Of a stretch of 64,000 bases of DNA, positions 26,808-36,844 are shown piece by piece. Both the position numbers and the translations under genes were made by a program. Origin of the DNA: Amycolatopsis japonica (GTDB lineage Bacteria > Actinomycetota > Actinomycetes > Mycobacteriales > Pseudonocardiaceae); the NCBI RefSeq assembly GCF_000732925.1, contig NZ_CP008953.1, positions 3,534,001 through 3,598,000 of the forward strand, given 5' to 3'. A model generated the notes under the pieces. The model was not told where the DNA came from. It ran no database searches and was given only the letters and a program-made list of their open reading frames with translations. Within the stretch, counting starts at the first letter, position 1. Each line of letters starts with the position of its first letter.

Positions 26808-27623
26808 TCAGGCCTTGGTGATCGGCTGCTGCAGCTCGGTGACCCACTGGTCCCCGTCGTCCGGGCACTCGAGGTAGAACTCCCGCGCCGGGCCGTTCGC
26901 GCGGTAACCGTGCGCGTCGACCCATTTCGCCAGCGCCTGGTAGCTGGAAAGCACGGTCTCCATCGAGCCGCGGTGCAGGATCGTCGCCGCGGTCGCGACT
27001 TCGGCGAGGCGGACGGTCGAGAAGCCTTCGGTGCCGTCGGTTTCGGCCGAGATCGGGACGGCGGCGTGGATCAGCACCCGTTCGCCGTCGGGGTCGTCCT
27101 CGTAGTAGGCGATGAGCGGTCCGGACGGCGTGATCGGGCCGAGCGCACCGAACAGTTGCTTGTAGAGCCCTTGCACGACGGGCCCGATCTCCTCGTTCAC
27201 GTATCCGCCCGCCGTCCCGGTGAGCTCGGCGACGCGCACCGCGGGCAGGCTTTTGACGACGACGTCTTCGGAAGGCATGGTTCCCTCGCTTTCGATCGAC
27301 CGGAGCCTCGCTTCGACGGCCTTGAGCCGGGCCTCGTCGGCCGCGATGGCCGCTTCGAGTTCGGCACGCCGCAGCCGCAGCATTCCGCGCAACTCGTCGA
27401 CGCCGATCTCCGCGTCGAGGATCTCCTGCACCTGGGTGAGCGTGAAGCCGAGGTCCTTGAGCGCGATCACCCGGTTGAGCCTGGCCAGCTGCTCGCCGGT
27501 GTAGGACCGGTAGCCGCTGAACGGGTCGACGTGGGCGGGCCGCAGCAGCCCGATGGCGTCGTAGTGACGCAGCATCCGGACCGACACCCGGCCGTGCTTG
27601 GCGAAGTCTCCGATACCGAACAT
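26808..27623 (-). CDS. MerR regulator with effector-binding domain
   Basis: 271 aa. N-terminal MerR HTH (FGIGDFAKHGRVSVRMLRHYDAIGLLRPAHVDPFSGYRSY), a coiled coil (ELEAAIAADEARLKAVEARL) and a C-terminal GyrI/BmrR-like effector-binding domain (about residues 120-270). Such proteins sense lipophilic or cationic compounds. It lies 43 bp downstream of the epoxide hydrolase on the same strand, which may be a target. Confidence 0.88.
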   Translation of the reverse strand: MFGIGDFAKHGRVSVRMLRHYDAIGLLRPAHVDPFSGYRSYTGEQLARLNRVIALKDLGFTLTQVQEILDAEIGVDELRGMLRLRRAELEAAIAADEARLKAVEARLRSIESEGTMPSEDVVVKSLPAVRVAELTGTAGGYVNEEIGPVVQGLYKQLFGALGPITPSGPLIAYYEDDPDGERVLIHAAVPISAETDGTEGFSTVRLAEVATAATILHRGSMETVLSSYQALAKWVDAHGYRANGPAREFYLECPDDGDQWVTELQQPITKA

Positions 27624-27666
27624 GGTCCTCCCACCAGACAGCCTGACACGGTGTCACAGTCAACGG

Positions 27667-28821
27667 TCACCGCACGAGCCGGAAGAACGAACGCACCTCC
27701 TCGGTGAAGACGCCGGGCTGCTCGAACGCCCCGAAGTGGCCGCCCCGGTCCGGTTCGTTCCAGTACCGGATGTCTGTGAACCGGCGTTCGGCCCACCGGC
27801 GGGACGGACGCGGGATCTCGCGCGGGAAGACCGAACAGCCCGTCGGCACGGCGATCGTGTCCACAGTGGATTCGGAGAACCAGCCCGACACCTCGGCGAA
27901 ACTCTCCCAGTACAGGCGGGCGGACGAGGCGCCGGTGCCGGTCAGCCAGTACAGCGTGATGTCGTCGAGCATCGCGTCCCGGCTCAGCGCGTTCTCCGGA
28001 TGGCCGTCGCAATCGGTCCACGCCTGGAACTTCTCGACGATCCACGCGCACAACGCGACCGGCGAGTCGGCCAGGGCGTAACCGATCGTCTGCGGCCTCG
28101 TCGCCTGCTGGATCGCGTAACCAGAACCGTCCGCCTTGGCGCCTTCGAGGTCGTCGAGCGATTTCCGTTCCGACTCGGTCAGTTCGCCGAACGTCGCCGG
28201 ATCCGGCGCGGCCAGCGGCGGGGAGAGGTGGATTCCCGCCAGCCGCTCGGGCGCCTTCCGCCCCATGAGCGTGGTGATGCTGGTGCCCCAATCGCCACCC
28301 TGGGCGCCGAAGCGCTCGTAGCCCAGACCGTCCATGAGGTGGATCCACGCGTCGGCGATGCGCTGGATCGACCAGCCGGCGCGGGCGGGTTTGTCGCTGA
28401 AGCCGTACCCGGGCAGCGACGGGACGACGACGTGGAAGGCGTCCGCCGCGTCCCCGCCGTGGGCGACCGGATCGGTGAGCGGGCCGAGCACGTCGAGGAA
28501 CTCGAAGACCGAACCCGGCCAGCCATGGGTGAGGATCAGCGGCAGCGCGCCGGGATGCGGGGAGCGGACGTGCAGGTAGTGGATGCCGAGCCCGTCGATC
28601 TCGGCTCGGAACTGGGGGAACGCGTTGAGTCTGGACTCCGCGGCTCGCCAGTCGTACGAATCGGCCCAGTACGAGCACAATTCGCGCAGGTAAGCGGCGG
28701 GAACGCCTTGTGACCAGTCGTCGACGGTCTCCTCCTCGGGCCAGCGGGCGCGACGGAGCCGGCCGCGGAGGTCTTCGAGATCGGCCTCCGGGATCCGGGC
28801 TCGGAAGGGCGTGGTGTCCAT
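27667..28821 (-). CDS. Epoxide hydrolase family protein
   Basis: 384 aa. An N-terminal EHN segment (FRARIPEADLEDLRGRLRRARWP) and an alpha/beta-hydrolase domain with HGWPGS and the nucleophile region GAQGGDWG, plus the C-terminal histidine in GGHFGAFEQP. Juvenile-hormone/microsomal epoxide-hydrolase type. It converts epoxides to diols; the physiological substrate is unknown. It is transcribed away from the OFA carrier gene. Confidence 0.88.
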   Translation of the reverse strand: MDTTPFRARIPEADLEDLRGRLRRARWPEEETVDDWSQGVPAAYLRELCSYWADSYDWRAAESRLNAFPQFRAEIDGLGIHYLHVRSPHPGALPLILTHGWPGSVFEFLDVLGPLTDPVAHGGDAADAFHVVVPSLPGYGFSDKPARAGWSIQRIADAWIHLMDGLGYERFGAQGGDWGTSITTLMGRKAPERLAGIHLSPPLAAPDPATFGELTESERKSLDDLEGAKADGSGYAIQQATRPQTIGYALADSPVALCAWIVEKFQAWTDCDGHPENALSRDAMLDDITLYWLTGTGASSARLYWESFAEVSGWFSESTVDTIAVPTGCSVFPREIPRPSRRWAERRFTDIRYWNEPDRGGHFGAFEQPGVFTEEVRSFFRLVR

Positions 28822-28892
28822 GACGGCCGACGCTAACGAGGGGGTCCGACAATTCGTGGACTTCCGGCGGGGCGAGTGCTATAACCAAACTA

Positions 28893-28910
28893 CATACTGT
28901 ATACAATCTG
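28893..28910. promoter_or_regulatory. Candidate GntR operator O1
   Basis: CATACTGTATACAATCTG, 20 bp upstream of the OFA carrier start. The ATAC-N-GTAT core is palindromic, and TGTATACA is the FadR/GntR half-site style. It matches sites at 33724 and 41401. Confidence 0.6.
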
Positions 28911-28930
28911 CCGTGAGCGGGGTGGGACCC

Positions 28931-30262
28931 ATGCCCGATCCTCGAATTCTGCGAGACCACTACGGCCGCCGGTATCGCGTCGGCGAAAGCGACGTGGACC
29001 TGCTCGGCAAGCCGCGGTCGTGGATGTCGTGGCTGAGCTGGACCGCGATGTTCGCCGCCGGGATCCAGCAGTACGGCTTCGGTGTCGTCGCGCCGGTCCT
29101 GATGGCCACCTACGGATGGACGTTCCCGGAAGTGGTCGTGTCCTTCGCGCTCTGGACGGTGTGCCAGGCGTGCGTGGTGTATCCGGTCGCCAGGCTGCGT
29201 GAGCGCGGGATGTTCCCGCCCGCGGTGGCGGTGATCATCGGCGGGGTGCTCTGTTCCACCGGCATGTTCACCTTGGGGCACGCGAGCACTCTGCTCACGA
29301 TGTTCATCGGCTACTCGGTGCTCGGCGGGATCGGGACAGGCGTCGTCTACGCGACCTGCGTCGGCACGGTGATGAACTGGTTCCCCGATCGCGTCCCGGC
29401 CAGGGTCGGCGCCGTCAGCGGGGCTTTCGCCTATGGGAGCGTGGTTTTCGTGCTGGCCGGGGGTTTCTGGCTGACGGAGGCCACTCGGCGGCCGCTCCTG
29501 GACGTCGTCGCGGTGGCCGTGCTGATGATGATCGCGAGCACCGCGGTGCTGCTGCGTGATCCGCCGCCCCGATGGTGGCCGGAACACCCGGATCCGCGCG
29601 TGTGGGCGGCCGACAAGGTGCGCAATCGCGGCGTCGCGGTCAACCGGCCCGCCCTGCGCGAGTACCGGCCGTCGGAGGTGCTCCGGTGCCCGACCGCGGT
29701 GGCGATGTACCTCATCGTCGTGCTGGCCGCCGCGGTCCTGCTCTTCGACGTCGCTTATCTCGCGACGTTCGTCGCGGCGCAAGGAGGCGGGCCGGTACTG
29801 GCCGCCGTCGCGCTCGCGGTGCTCGCCGGGGTGACCGGCGCCGGACGGGTCCTGCTCGGCGGACTCTCCGACCGGCTCGGCCGCCGCCGGATCCTGCGCC
29901 TGGCCTTGGCCACGGGCGGGATCGCCCAGTTCGTCCTGCTCTACGCGGGCCACAACGCCGTGGGGCTTGTCGCCGGTGCCGCGTTGGCGGGGCTCGGCAA
30001 CGGGAGTTGCTACTCGCTGCTGGTGTCCCTGGTCCGCGACTACTTCGGCGAGGAGTCCGCGCTGCAGAACTTCGGGGTGCTGTACTCCGCCAAAGCCGTC
30101 GGGGCACTGCTCGGAGTCGGCCTCGCCGCGTTCGTCGTGTCCACCCACGGCTATCTCGGCGCGTTCGCCGTCGCGGGCGCGCTGAGCGTTCTCGGTGCTC
30201 TGCTCGGCGGACGGCTTTCCCAGCCGGGACGGCCGAAATCACTGCTGCCCGCGATCCGCTGA
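28931..30262 (+). CDS. OFA-family MFS transporter (oxalate/formate type)
   Basis: 443 aa, about 12 membrane segments. The N-terminal segment [25 protein letters not shown] and the motif [24 protein letters not shown] are the OFA-family pattern, and the protein is clearly homologous to the second carrier at 39007. OFA carriers exchange oxalate, formate or related monocarboxylates. The start follows GGTGGGACCC. It overlaps fdhD (TGATG), tying transport to formate oxidation. Confidence 0.88.
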   Translation: MPDPRILRDHYGRRYRVGESDVDLLGKPRSWMSWLSWTAMFAAGIQQYGFGVVAPVLMATYGWTFPEVVVSFALWTVCQACVVYPVARLRERGMFPPAVAVIIGGVLCSTGMFTLGHASTLLTMFIGYSVLGGIGTGVVYATCVGTVMNWFPDRVPARVGAVSGAFAYGSVVFVLAGGFWLTEATRRPLLDVVAVAVLMMIASTAVLLRDPPPRWWPEHPDPRVWAADKVRNRGVAVNRPALREYRPSEVLRCPTAVAMYLIVVLAAAVLLFDVAYLATFVAAQGGGPVLAAVALAVLAGVTGAGRVLLGGLSDRLGRRRILRLALATGGIAQFVLLYAGHNAVGLVAGAALAGLGNGSCYSLLVSLVRDYFGEESALQNFGVLYSAKAVGALLGVGLAAFVVSTHGYLGAFAVAGALSVLGALLGGRLSQPGRPKSLLPAIR

Positions 30263-31095
30263 TGGGTCGGGTGACGAGCAGGCGGCGGGTGGTCCGCGTC
30301 GTGGAGGGCGTGCCCGGTGCCCGACCGGACACGCTGACCGTCGAAGAACCGCTGGAGATCCGCGTCGGCGGCAAACCCTTGACGATCACGATGCGCACTC
30401 CCGGTCACGACTTCGATCTCGCGGCCGGTTTCCTGGTGGGCGAAGGGGTTTCACGGTCGAGCGATGACATCCGGTCGATCCGGTACTGCGCGGGCGCGAC
30501 GGCCGACGGGTCCAACACCTACAACGTGCTGGACGTCGTCCTCGCCGACGGCGTCGCTCCACCCGACGCCTCCTTGGAGCGCAACTTCTACACCACGTCG
30601 TCGTGTGGACTCTGCGGCAAGGCGAGCCTCGATGCCGTGCGGACGACCGCGACCTGGCCGGTGGACGGCGACGCTCTGGTGATCTCACCGTCCACAGTGG
30701 CCGAACTGCCGGATCGACTCCGCGCCGCGCAACTGGTCTTCGACCGCACCGGCGGGCTCCACGCGGCGGGTCTGTTCAGCGCGACCGGGGAGCTGCTGTG
30801 CCTGCGGGAAGACGTCGGCAGGCACAACGCCGTCGACAAGGTGGTCGGCTGGGCGGCACGCCAGGGGAGGCTCCCGCTGTCCGGGACGGTGCTGATGGTC
30901 AGCGGACGGGCGTCGTTCGAGCTGGTGCAGAAGGCGGTCATGGCCGGGATCCCGGTGCTGGCGGCGGTTTCCGCGCCGTCGTCGCTGGCCGTGGACCTCG
31001 CCGCGGAGATGGGCCTGACGTTGGTGGGGTTCCTGCGGGGCACGTCGATGAACGTCTACAGCCGCCCGGATCGCCTCGGCTTGTCCATCGCCTAG
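30262..31095 (+). CDS. fdhD: Formate dehydrogenase accessory sulfurtransferase FdhD
   Basis: 277 aa. Contains [12 protein letters not shown], the CxxC loop that carries sulfur from IscS-type desulfurase to the Mo-bisPGD cofactor, and [30 protein letters not shown]. Required to activate formate dehydrogenases, hence partner of the split enzyme at 42.4-47.0 kb. Translationally coupled to the OFA carrier; converges on the carbonic anhydrase with a 4-bp overlap. Confidence 0.95.
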   Translation: MGRVTSRRRVVRVVEGVPGARPDTLTVEEPLEIRVGGKPLTITMRTPGHDFDLAAGFLVGEGVSRSSDDIRSIRYCAGATADGSNTYNVLDVVLADGVAPPDASLERNFYTTSSCGLCGKASLDAVRTTATWPVDGDALVISPSTVAELPDRLRAAQLVFDRTGGLHAAGLFSATGELLCLREDVGRHNAVDKVVGWAARQGRLPLSGTVLMVSGRASFELVQKAVMAGIPVLAAVSAPSSLAVDLAAEMGLTLVGFLRGTSMNVYSRPDRLGLSIA

Positions 31096-31577
31096 GAAAC
31101 TTCGGAGAGCTTCCCCGTCCGCTCGTCGTACACGAACCCGCGTACCGACGCGGTGTGGAGCAGGAACGGCGACGTCCGAAGCCGTGCGATGCACTGCCGG
31201 ACGTCCTGAGCGGAGTCGGTGAACGTCTCCGCCGCCCACGGCGGCCGGATCCCCGTGCTCGCCTCGATCTGGCGGGCGAAATCGGTGTCGGTGAACATCC
31301 GCATCCCGCAGTCGTGATGGTGGATGAGCACGATCTCGCGGGTGCCGAGCAGACGCTGGCTCACGGTCAGGGACCGGATCGCGTCCTCGGTCACCGCGCC
31401 GCCCGCGTTCCGGATGACGTGTGCCTCGCCCTCGCGGAGCCCGAGCAGCCGGTACACGCTGATCCGCGCGTCCATGCAGGCCACGACGGCGATCCGCCGC
31501 CGCGGCCGCCTCGTTGCGTCGCCCACGGTTTCCTTGTAGGCGCGCGCGTTCACCAGCAGCGCGTCGATCTCGCTCAC
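31092..31577 (-). CDS. Beta-carbonic anhydrase
   Basis: 161 aa with zinc-site motifs VACMDARIS (Cys, Asp-Arg dyad) and [10 protein letters not shown] (His, Cys). Interconverts CO2 and bicarbonate. Last gene of a sucC-sucD-CA operon, overlapping sucD by 4 bp. In an island that releases CO2 from oxalate, formate and glyoxylate it probably handles that CO2. Confidence 0.93.
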   Translation of the reverse strand: MSEIDALLVNARAYKETVGDATRRPRRRIAVVACMDARISVYRLLGLREGEAHVIRNAGGAVTEDAIRSLTVSQRLLGTREIVLIHHHDCGMRMFTDTDFARQIEASTGIRPPWAAETFTDSAQDVRQCIARLRTSPFLLHTASVRGFVYDERTGKLSEVS

Positions 31578-32452
31578 CGGAGGAGGGTTTCCCGGACGAT
31601 CGCCGCGGTCTCGCTCGGCGTGCGGCCGACCTGGATCCCGGCCGCCTCCAGCGCCTTCTTCTTCGCTTCGGCCGTTCCGCCGGTCCCGGACACGATCGCG
31701 CCGGCGTGTCCCATCGTCTTGCCCGCCGGCGCGGTGAATCCGGCGATGTAGCCGACGACGGGTTTGCTCACCCTCGCCCGGATGTACTCGGCGGCCCGTT
31801 CCTCGGCGTCGCCGCCGATCTCGCCGATGAGCACGATCACGTCGGTCTCGGAGTCCTTTTCGAACGCCTCGACGACGTCGATGTGCGTGGTGCCGATGAT
31901 CGGGTCGCCGCCGATGCCGACGCAGGTCGAAAACCCGTGTTCGCGCAGTTCGTGCATCAACTGATAGGTCAGCGTGCCGGATTTCGAGACCAGCCCGATC
32001 CTGCCGGGTTTCGTGATCCCGTCCGGGATGATGCCGGCGTTGGACCGGCCGGGGCTGATCACACCCGGGCAGTTCGGCCCGATCACCCGTGTCGGGCTTT
32101 CCTTCGCGTGTGCCCAGAAAGCGGCCGCGTCGTGCACCGGAACCCCTTCGGTGATGACGACCGCCATCCCGACGCAGGCGTCGACGGCCTCGATGACGGC
32201 GTCCTTCACCGCGGGCGGCGGGACGAAGAGCACCGAGACGTCCGCGCCGGTCGCCGCGACGGCCTCGGCGGTACTGCCGAACACCGGCAGAGCGCGCCCG
32301 GAGAGCAGGACGTCCTGTCCGGCTTTGCGCGGGTTGATCCCGCCGACGACGTTCGTACCCGCGGCCAGCATGCGCGCGGTGTGCTTGCGCCCTTCGGCGC
32401 CGGTCATGCCCGCGACGACGACCTTGCTGTGCTCGTCGAGGAAGATCGCCAT
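31574..32452 (-). CDS. Succinyl-CoA synthetase-type alpha subunit
   Basis: 292 aa. Rossmann CoA-binding start [26 protein letters not shown], and the phospho-histidine loop [22 protein letters not shown]. It forms acyl-CoA from an acid, CoA and NTP (or the reverse) with the beta subunit next door (1-nt gap). The location in an oxalate/formate island suggests a specialised SucCD paralogue, for example malate- or C1/C2-acid-CoA ligase, rather than the housekeeping TCA enzyme; this is inference. Confidence 0.88.
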   Translation of the reverse strand: MAIFLDEHSKVVVAGMTGAEGRKHTARMLAAGTNVVGGINPRKAGQDVLLSGRALPVFGSTAEAVAATGADVSVLFVPPPAVKDAVIEAVDACVGMAVVITEGVPVHDAAAFWAHAKESPTRVIGPNCPGVISPGRSNAGIIPDGITKPGRIGLVSKSGTLTYQLMHELREHGFSTCVGIGGDPIIGTTHIDVVEAFEKDSETDVIVLIGEIGGDAEERAAEYIRARVSKPVVGYIAGFTAPAGKTMGHAGAIVSGTGGTAEAKKKALEAAGIQVGRTPSETAAIVRETLLR

Positions 32453-32453
32453 C

Positions 32454-33617
32454 TCACGCCTCCGGTTCCGCGGCCGCCAGTTTCGCCACCGCGGAAGCGG
32501 CGTCGTCCATCGTGTCCACCAGGGTCACCAGGGGATGCGCTGCCTCGACGAGGATCCGCCTGCCTTCGGCGACGTTGTTGCCGTCGAGCCGCACCACGAG
32601 CGGTTTGGCCGCGCGGTCGCCTAGCAGGGCGAGCGCGCGGACGATCCCGGCGGCGACGGCGTCGCAAGCGGTGATCCCGCCGAAGACGTTGACGAAGACG
32701 CTGCGCACCTGTTCGTCGTCCAGGATGACGCCGAGCCCGGCCGCCATGATCTCGGCCGACGCGCCGCCGCCGATGTCGAGGAAGTTCGCGGGCCCTCGGG
32801 CGCCCGCTTCCGCCGCGGCCGCGGCCACGACGTCCAAAGTGGACATCACCAGGCCGGCGCCGTTGCCGATCACGCCGATGTCGCCGTCCAGTTTGACGTA
32901 GTTGAGCCCGGCCTCCCTGGCCCTGCGTTCGAGCGGGTTCTCGTCCGGCGAATCGACGAACCCGGCGTGGGACGGCTGCCGGAACGCGGCGTTGGCGTCG
33001 AGGGTGACCTTCCCGTCGACCGCGACGACCGTCCCGTCCGTGGTCAGCACGAGCGGGTTGACCTCGACGAGCGTGGCGTCTTCCTCGGTGAAGACCGTCC
33101 ACAGTGCACACACCGCGTCCGCGGCGGCGGTGGGCAGCCCGGCGGCTTTGACGATCCGGTTCGCCAGGGCGGTGTCCACACCGGTCAGCGGATCGACGGG
33201 GATCCGGGCCAGCGCCCCGGGTTTCGTGGCCGCGACCGTCTCGATGTCCATCCCGCCTTCGGCCGACGCCATCGCGAGGAAGGTCCGGGCGGCCCGGTCG
33301 AGCAGGAAGGAGAGGTAGTACTCCTCGGCGATCGCGCTGGCTTCGGTGACGAGCACCTGGTGGACGAGGTGTCCCGTGATGTCCATGCCGAGGATGTCCT
33401 CGGCGGCCTGTTCGGCGTCGTCGGGGGAGTGGACGACTTTCACACCGCCGGCTTTACCGCGTCCGCCGGTCTTCACCTGTGCCTTGACCACGACGGATCC
33501 ACCCAGTTCGGCGGCGACCGCCCTCGCGGATTCCGGTGTGGTGGCGACCTTTCCCCGGGGGACCGGGACGCCGTGCCGCTCGAAGAGATCCCGTGCCTCG
33601 TGCTCGAAAAGGTCCAC
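32454..33617 (-). CDS. Succinyl-CoA synthetase-type beta subunit
   Basis: 387 aa. ATP-grasp domain ([43 protein letters not shown]) and ligase domain ([28 protein letters not shown]). Pairs with the alpha subunit. First gene of the minus-strand operon, divergent from the ThDP decarboxylase gene across a region with a candidate GntR site. Confidence 0.9.
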   Translation of the reverse strand: MDLFEHEARDLFERHGVPVPRGKVATTPESARAVAAELGGSVVVKAQVKTGGRGKAGGVKVVHSPDDAEQAAEDILGMDITGHLVHQVLVTEASAIAEEYYLSFLLDRAARTFLAMASAEGGMDIETVAATKPGALARIPVDPLTGVDTALANRIVKAAGLPTAAADAVCALWTVFTEEDATLVEVNPLVLTTDGTVVAVDGKVTLDANAAFRQPSHAGFVDSPDENPLERRAREAGLNYVKLDGDIGVIGNGAGLVMSTLDVVAAAAAEAGARGPANFLDIGGGASAEIMAAGLGVILDDEQVRSVFVNVFGGITACDAVAAGIVRALALLGDRAAKPLVVRLDGNNVAEGRRILVEAAHPLVTLVDTMDDAASAVAKLAAAEPEA

Positions 33618-33723
33618 GTGAAGTCCTTTCTCCGCGGAAGAGGACGAGCCCCGGGGGCGGCCGGGAAAACCTGCTTGCGGCCCTGGACACCGGAGCGTTC
33701 GAAGAGTAACTATATGCCTACCT

Positions 33724-33740
33724 CATACGGTATGCAATCT
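33724..33740. promoter_or_regulatory. Candidate GntR operator O2
   Basis: CATACGGTATGCAATCT, in the 232-bp region between the divergent sucC-like and ThDP decarboxylase genes. It matches O1 and O3 at nearly all positions and could control both operons. Confidence 0.6.
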
Positions 33741-33849
33741 ACAGTCTGCCGCGACCAGGGGCTTCGAGCAGGGGCGGGCGGACGGAGCAGATCCGGAAAC
33801 GAGCGCACGGATCAGAGAGGTCCGGCGTGCGAGAAAGAGGAGTTGAACG

Positions 33850-35589
33850 ATGGCGCCAACGACCGGCACCGCTGCGGGGGACACCGCGACGAAGGCCACC
33901 ACCAACGGTTCCGAACCCGCCCCGGACCTGATCTCCGGCGGCCACCTGGTGGCCAAGGCGCTCAAGGCGGAGGGCGTCGACACGATCTTCACGTTGTGCG
34001 GCGGGCACATCATCGACATCTACGACGGCTGCGTCGACGAGGGCATCGAAGTCATCGACGTCCGGCACGAGCAGGTCGCGGCGCACGCGGCCGACGGCTA
34101 CGCGCGGATCACCGGCCGTCCCGGCTGCGCGGTCGTCACCGCGGGGCCGGGGACCACGGACGCCGTCACCGGTGTCGCGAACGCGCTGCGCGCCGAGAGC
34201 CCCATGCTGCTCATCGGCGGGCAAGGAGCGCTGACGCAGCACAAGATGGGCTCACTGCAGGATCTCCCGCACGTCGACATGATGGCGCCGATCACCAAGT
34301 TCTCCGCGACCGTCCCGCATACCGCGCGGGTCGCGGATCTGGTCTCGATGGCGTTCCGCGAGTGCTACCACGGCGCGCCCGGTCCGTCCTTTTTGGAGAT
34401 TCCCAGGGACGTCCTCGACGCGAAGGTCCCGGTGGACAAGGCGCGGATCCCCACCGAGGGCCGCTACCGGGCGTCCACCCGGAACGCCGGCGACCCGGCC
34501 GACATCGAGAAACTCGCGGACCTGCTGGTCCACGCGAAGAAGCCGGCCATCCTGCTCGGCAGCCAGGTGTGGACGACCCGTGCCACCGGACCGGCGACCG
34601 AGCTGGTGCACGGGCTGAACATCCCGGCGTACATGAACGGCGCCGGCCGCGGCACGCTGCCGCCCGGCGATCCGCACCACTTCCAGCTCTCGCGCCGGTA
34701 CGCCTTCGACAACGCCGACGTGATCGTCATCGTCGGCACGCCGTTCGACTTCCGGATGGGCTACGGCAAACGGCTCTCGCCGGACGCGACCGTCGTGCAG
34801 ATCGACCTCGACTACCGCACCGTCGGGAAGAACCGGGACGTCGACCTCGGCATCGTCGGCGACGCGGGTCAAGTGCTGGCCGCGGTCGCGGAGGCGGCCA
34901 CCGGGCGAGTCGACAACGGTGCCGTCGCGCGCAAGGTCTGGTTGGAAGAACTGCAGGACGTGGAGGCGAAGGCGAAACAGAAGCGCCTGCCGCTGCAGCA
35001 TTCCGACGCGAGCCCGATCCACCCGTACCGGCTGGTGCACGAGATCAACGAATTCCTCACCGAGGATTCGCTCTACATCGGCGACGGCGGCGACATCGTG
35101 ACGTTCTCCGGCCAGGTCGTCCAGCCGAAGTCGCCGGGACATTGGATGGACCCCGGGCCGCTCGGCACACTCGGCGTCGGGATCCCGTTCGTCCTCGCCG
35201 CGAAGCACGCGCGGCCGGAGAAGGAGGTCGTCGCCCTCTTCGGCGACGGCGCGTTCAGCCTGACCGGCTGGGACTTCGAAACCTTGGTGCGTTTCAACCT
35301 GCCGTTCGTCGGCATCGTCGGCAACAACTCCTCGATGAACCAGATCCGGTACGGCCAGGCGGCGAAGTACGGCCTCGGCCGGGAACGTGTCGGCAACACA
35401 CTCGGCGACGTCCCCTACGACGAATTCGCCCGGATGCTCGGCGGGCACGGCGAGGCCGTGCGCGACCCCGCAGACATCGGCCCGGCGCTGCTGCGGGCCC
35501 GCGAGTCCGGAAAGCCTTCGCTGATCAACGTTTGGATCGACCCGGACGTGTACGCGCCCGGAACCATGAACCAGACCATGTACAAGTAG
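33850..35589 (+). CDS. ThDP-dependent decarboxylase, probable oxalyl-CoA decarboxylase role
   Basis: 579 aa of the acetolactate synthase/benzoylformate decarboxylase superfamily. Catalytic glutamate in [15 protein letters not shown] (Glu74), ThDP-binding GDGAFSLTG...NN near residues 465-495. First gene of an operon with Frc, acyl-CoA synthetase and an OFA carrier, which places it as the oxalyl-CoA decarboxylase step (oxalyl-CoA to formyl-CoA and CO2). However, compared with my recollection of the Oxalobacter enzyme, it lacks the recognisable GSSERE and GDYEEMD segments and has a different N-terminal loop ([11 protein letters not shown]). It would be a divergent Oxc or an enzyme for a related 2-oxo acid or acyl-CoA. 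AGAGGAG precedes the ATG. Confidence 0.75.
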   Translation: MAPTTGTAAGDTATKATTNGSEPAPDLISGGHLVAKALKAEGVDTIFTLCGGHIIDIYDGCVDEGIEVIDVRHEQVAAHAADGYARITGRPGCAVVTAGPGTTDAVTGVANALRAESPMLLIGGQGALTQHKMGSLQDLPHVDMMAPITKFSATVPHTARVADLVSMAFRECYHGAPGPSFLEIPRDVLDAKVPVDKARIPTEGRYRASTRNAGDPADIEKLADLLVHAKKPAILLGSQVWTTRATGPATELVHGLNIPAYMNGAGRGTLPPGDPHHFQLSRRYAFDNADVIVIVGTPFDFRMGYGKRLSPDATVVQIDLDYRTVGKNRDVDLGIVGDAGQVLAAVAEAATGRVDNGAVARKVWLEELQDVEAKAKQKRLPLQHSDASPIHPYRLVHEINEFLTEDSLYIGDGGDIVTFSGQVVQPKSPGHWMDPGPLGTLGVGIPFVLAAKHARPEKEVVALFGDGAFSLTGWDFETLVRFNLPFVGIVGNNSSMNQIRYGQAAKYGLGRERVGNTLGDVPYDEFARMLGGHGEAVRDPADIGPALLRARESGKPSLINVWIDPDVYAPGTMNQTMYK

Positions 35590-35605
35590 CCGGGAGGGAT
35601 CACCG

Positions 35606-36835
35606 ATGGGAAAGGCACTCGACGGCGTCCGCGTCCTCGACATGACGCATGTCCAATCAGGACCCTCGTCCACGCAGATCCTGGCCTGGCTCGGCGCGGA
35701 CGTGATCAAACTGGAGACCCCCGGCCGCGGCGACATCACCCGCGGCCAGCTCCGGGACCTGCCCGGGGTGGACAGCCTCTACTTCACGATGCTCAACGCC
35801 AACAAACGCAGCATCACCCTGAACATGAAGAGCGAGCAGGGAAAGCAGGTCTTCGACCAGCTCGTGTCCAGTGTGGACGTCCTGGTGGAGAACTTCGGGC
35901 CCGGCGTGGTCGACCGGTTCGGCTACCCGTGGGAACGGCTGGCGGAGCTGAACCCGCGGCTGATCTACGCCTCGATCAAGGGCTTCGGGCCCGGCCGGTA
36001 CGCGGACTTCAAGGCCTACGAGGTCATCGCGCAGGCGATGGGCGGCGCGATGAGCACCACCGGCTTCGAGGACGGCCCGCCGACCGCGACCGGCGCGCAG
36101 ATCGGGGACTCGGGCACGGGGATCCACCTGGTCGCCGCGATCCTGGCCGCGCTCTACCAGCGGACGAACACCGGTCGCGGGCAGCGGGTCCAGGTCGCGA
36201 TGCAGGACGCCGTGCTGAACCTCTGCCGGGTCAAGCTCCGTGACCAGCAACGGCTCGCGCACGGCCCGCTCAACGAGTATCCGAACGACGTCTTCGGCGA
36301 CGAGGTCCCGCGTTCGGGCAACGCGTCCGGTGGTGGTCAGCCGGGCTGGGCGGTGAAATGCGCGCCGGGCGGACCGAACGACTACATCTACGTGATCATC
36401 CAGCCGGTCGGCTGGCAGCCGATCACCCGGCTGATCGGCAAACCCGAACTGGCCGAGGATCCGGACTGGGCCACCCCGGAGGCGCGTCTGTCCAAATTGG
36501 ACAAGGCATTCTCGATGATCGAGGAGTGGACCGAGAAGCACACCAAATGGGAGGTGATGGAGGCGCTCAACGCCCACAACATCCCCTGCGGTCCGATCCT
36601 GTCCACCAGGGAGCTCGCCGAGGACGCCACCTTGGCCGAGCTCGGCTCGGTCGTCGAAGTCGACCATCCCGAACGCGGTGCCTTCAAGACCGTGGGCTGC
36701 CCGCTGAAACTGTCGGATTCGCCGGTCGAGGTCGAACGCTCGCCGCTGCTCGGCGAGCACAACGCCGAGGTCTTCGGCGAACTCGGCTACGGCGCGGACG
36801 ACCTGGACCGGCTGCGCGCGGCCGGCGTGATCTGA
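35606..36835 (+). CDS. frc: Formyl-CoA:oxalate CoA-transferase
   Basis: 409 aa class III CoA-transferase. Strong similarity to Oxalobacter Frc over its whole length ([69 protein letters not shown]). The catalytic aspartate is Asp168 in IGDSGTG. The glycine-rich loop that closes over the active site, GGGGQ in Oxalobacter, reads S-G-G-G-Q (residues 241-245). It makes oxalyl-CoA and formate from oxalate and formyl-CoA, feeding the upstream decarboxylase. Ribosome site GGGAGGG; 16-bp gap after the upstream gene. Confidence 0.9.
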   Translation: MGKALDGVRVLDMTHVQSGPSSTQILAWLGADVIKLETPGRGDITRGQLRDLPGVDSLYFTMLNANKRSITLNMKSEQGKQVFDQLVSSVDVLVENFGPGVVDRFGYPWERLAELNPRLIYASIKGFGPGRYADFKAYEVIAQAMGGAMSTTGFEDGPPTATGAQIGDSGTGIHLVAAILAALYQRTNTGRGQRVQVAMQDAVLNLCRVKLRDQQRLAHGPLNEYPNDVFGDEVPRSGNASGGGQPGWAVKCAPGGPNDYIYVIIQPVGWQPITRLIGKPELAEDPDWATPEARLSKLDKAFSMIEEWTEKHTKWEVMEALNAHNIPCGPILSTRELAEDATLAELGSVVEVDHPERGAFKTVGCPLKLSDSPVEVERSPLLGEHNAEVFGELGYGADDLDRLRAAGVI

Positions 36836-36844
36836 GGAGAACGC

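Noticed and set aside
27467..30148. Long minus-strand open frame across the MerR, hydrolase and carrier region
   Set aside because: Its translation is only His/Arg-rich shadow sequence; the genes in other frames carry the domain motifs.
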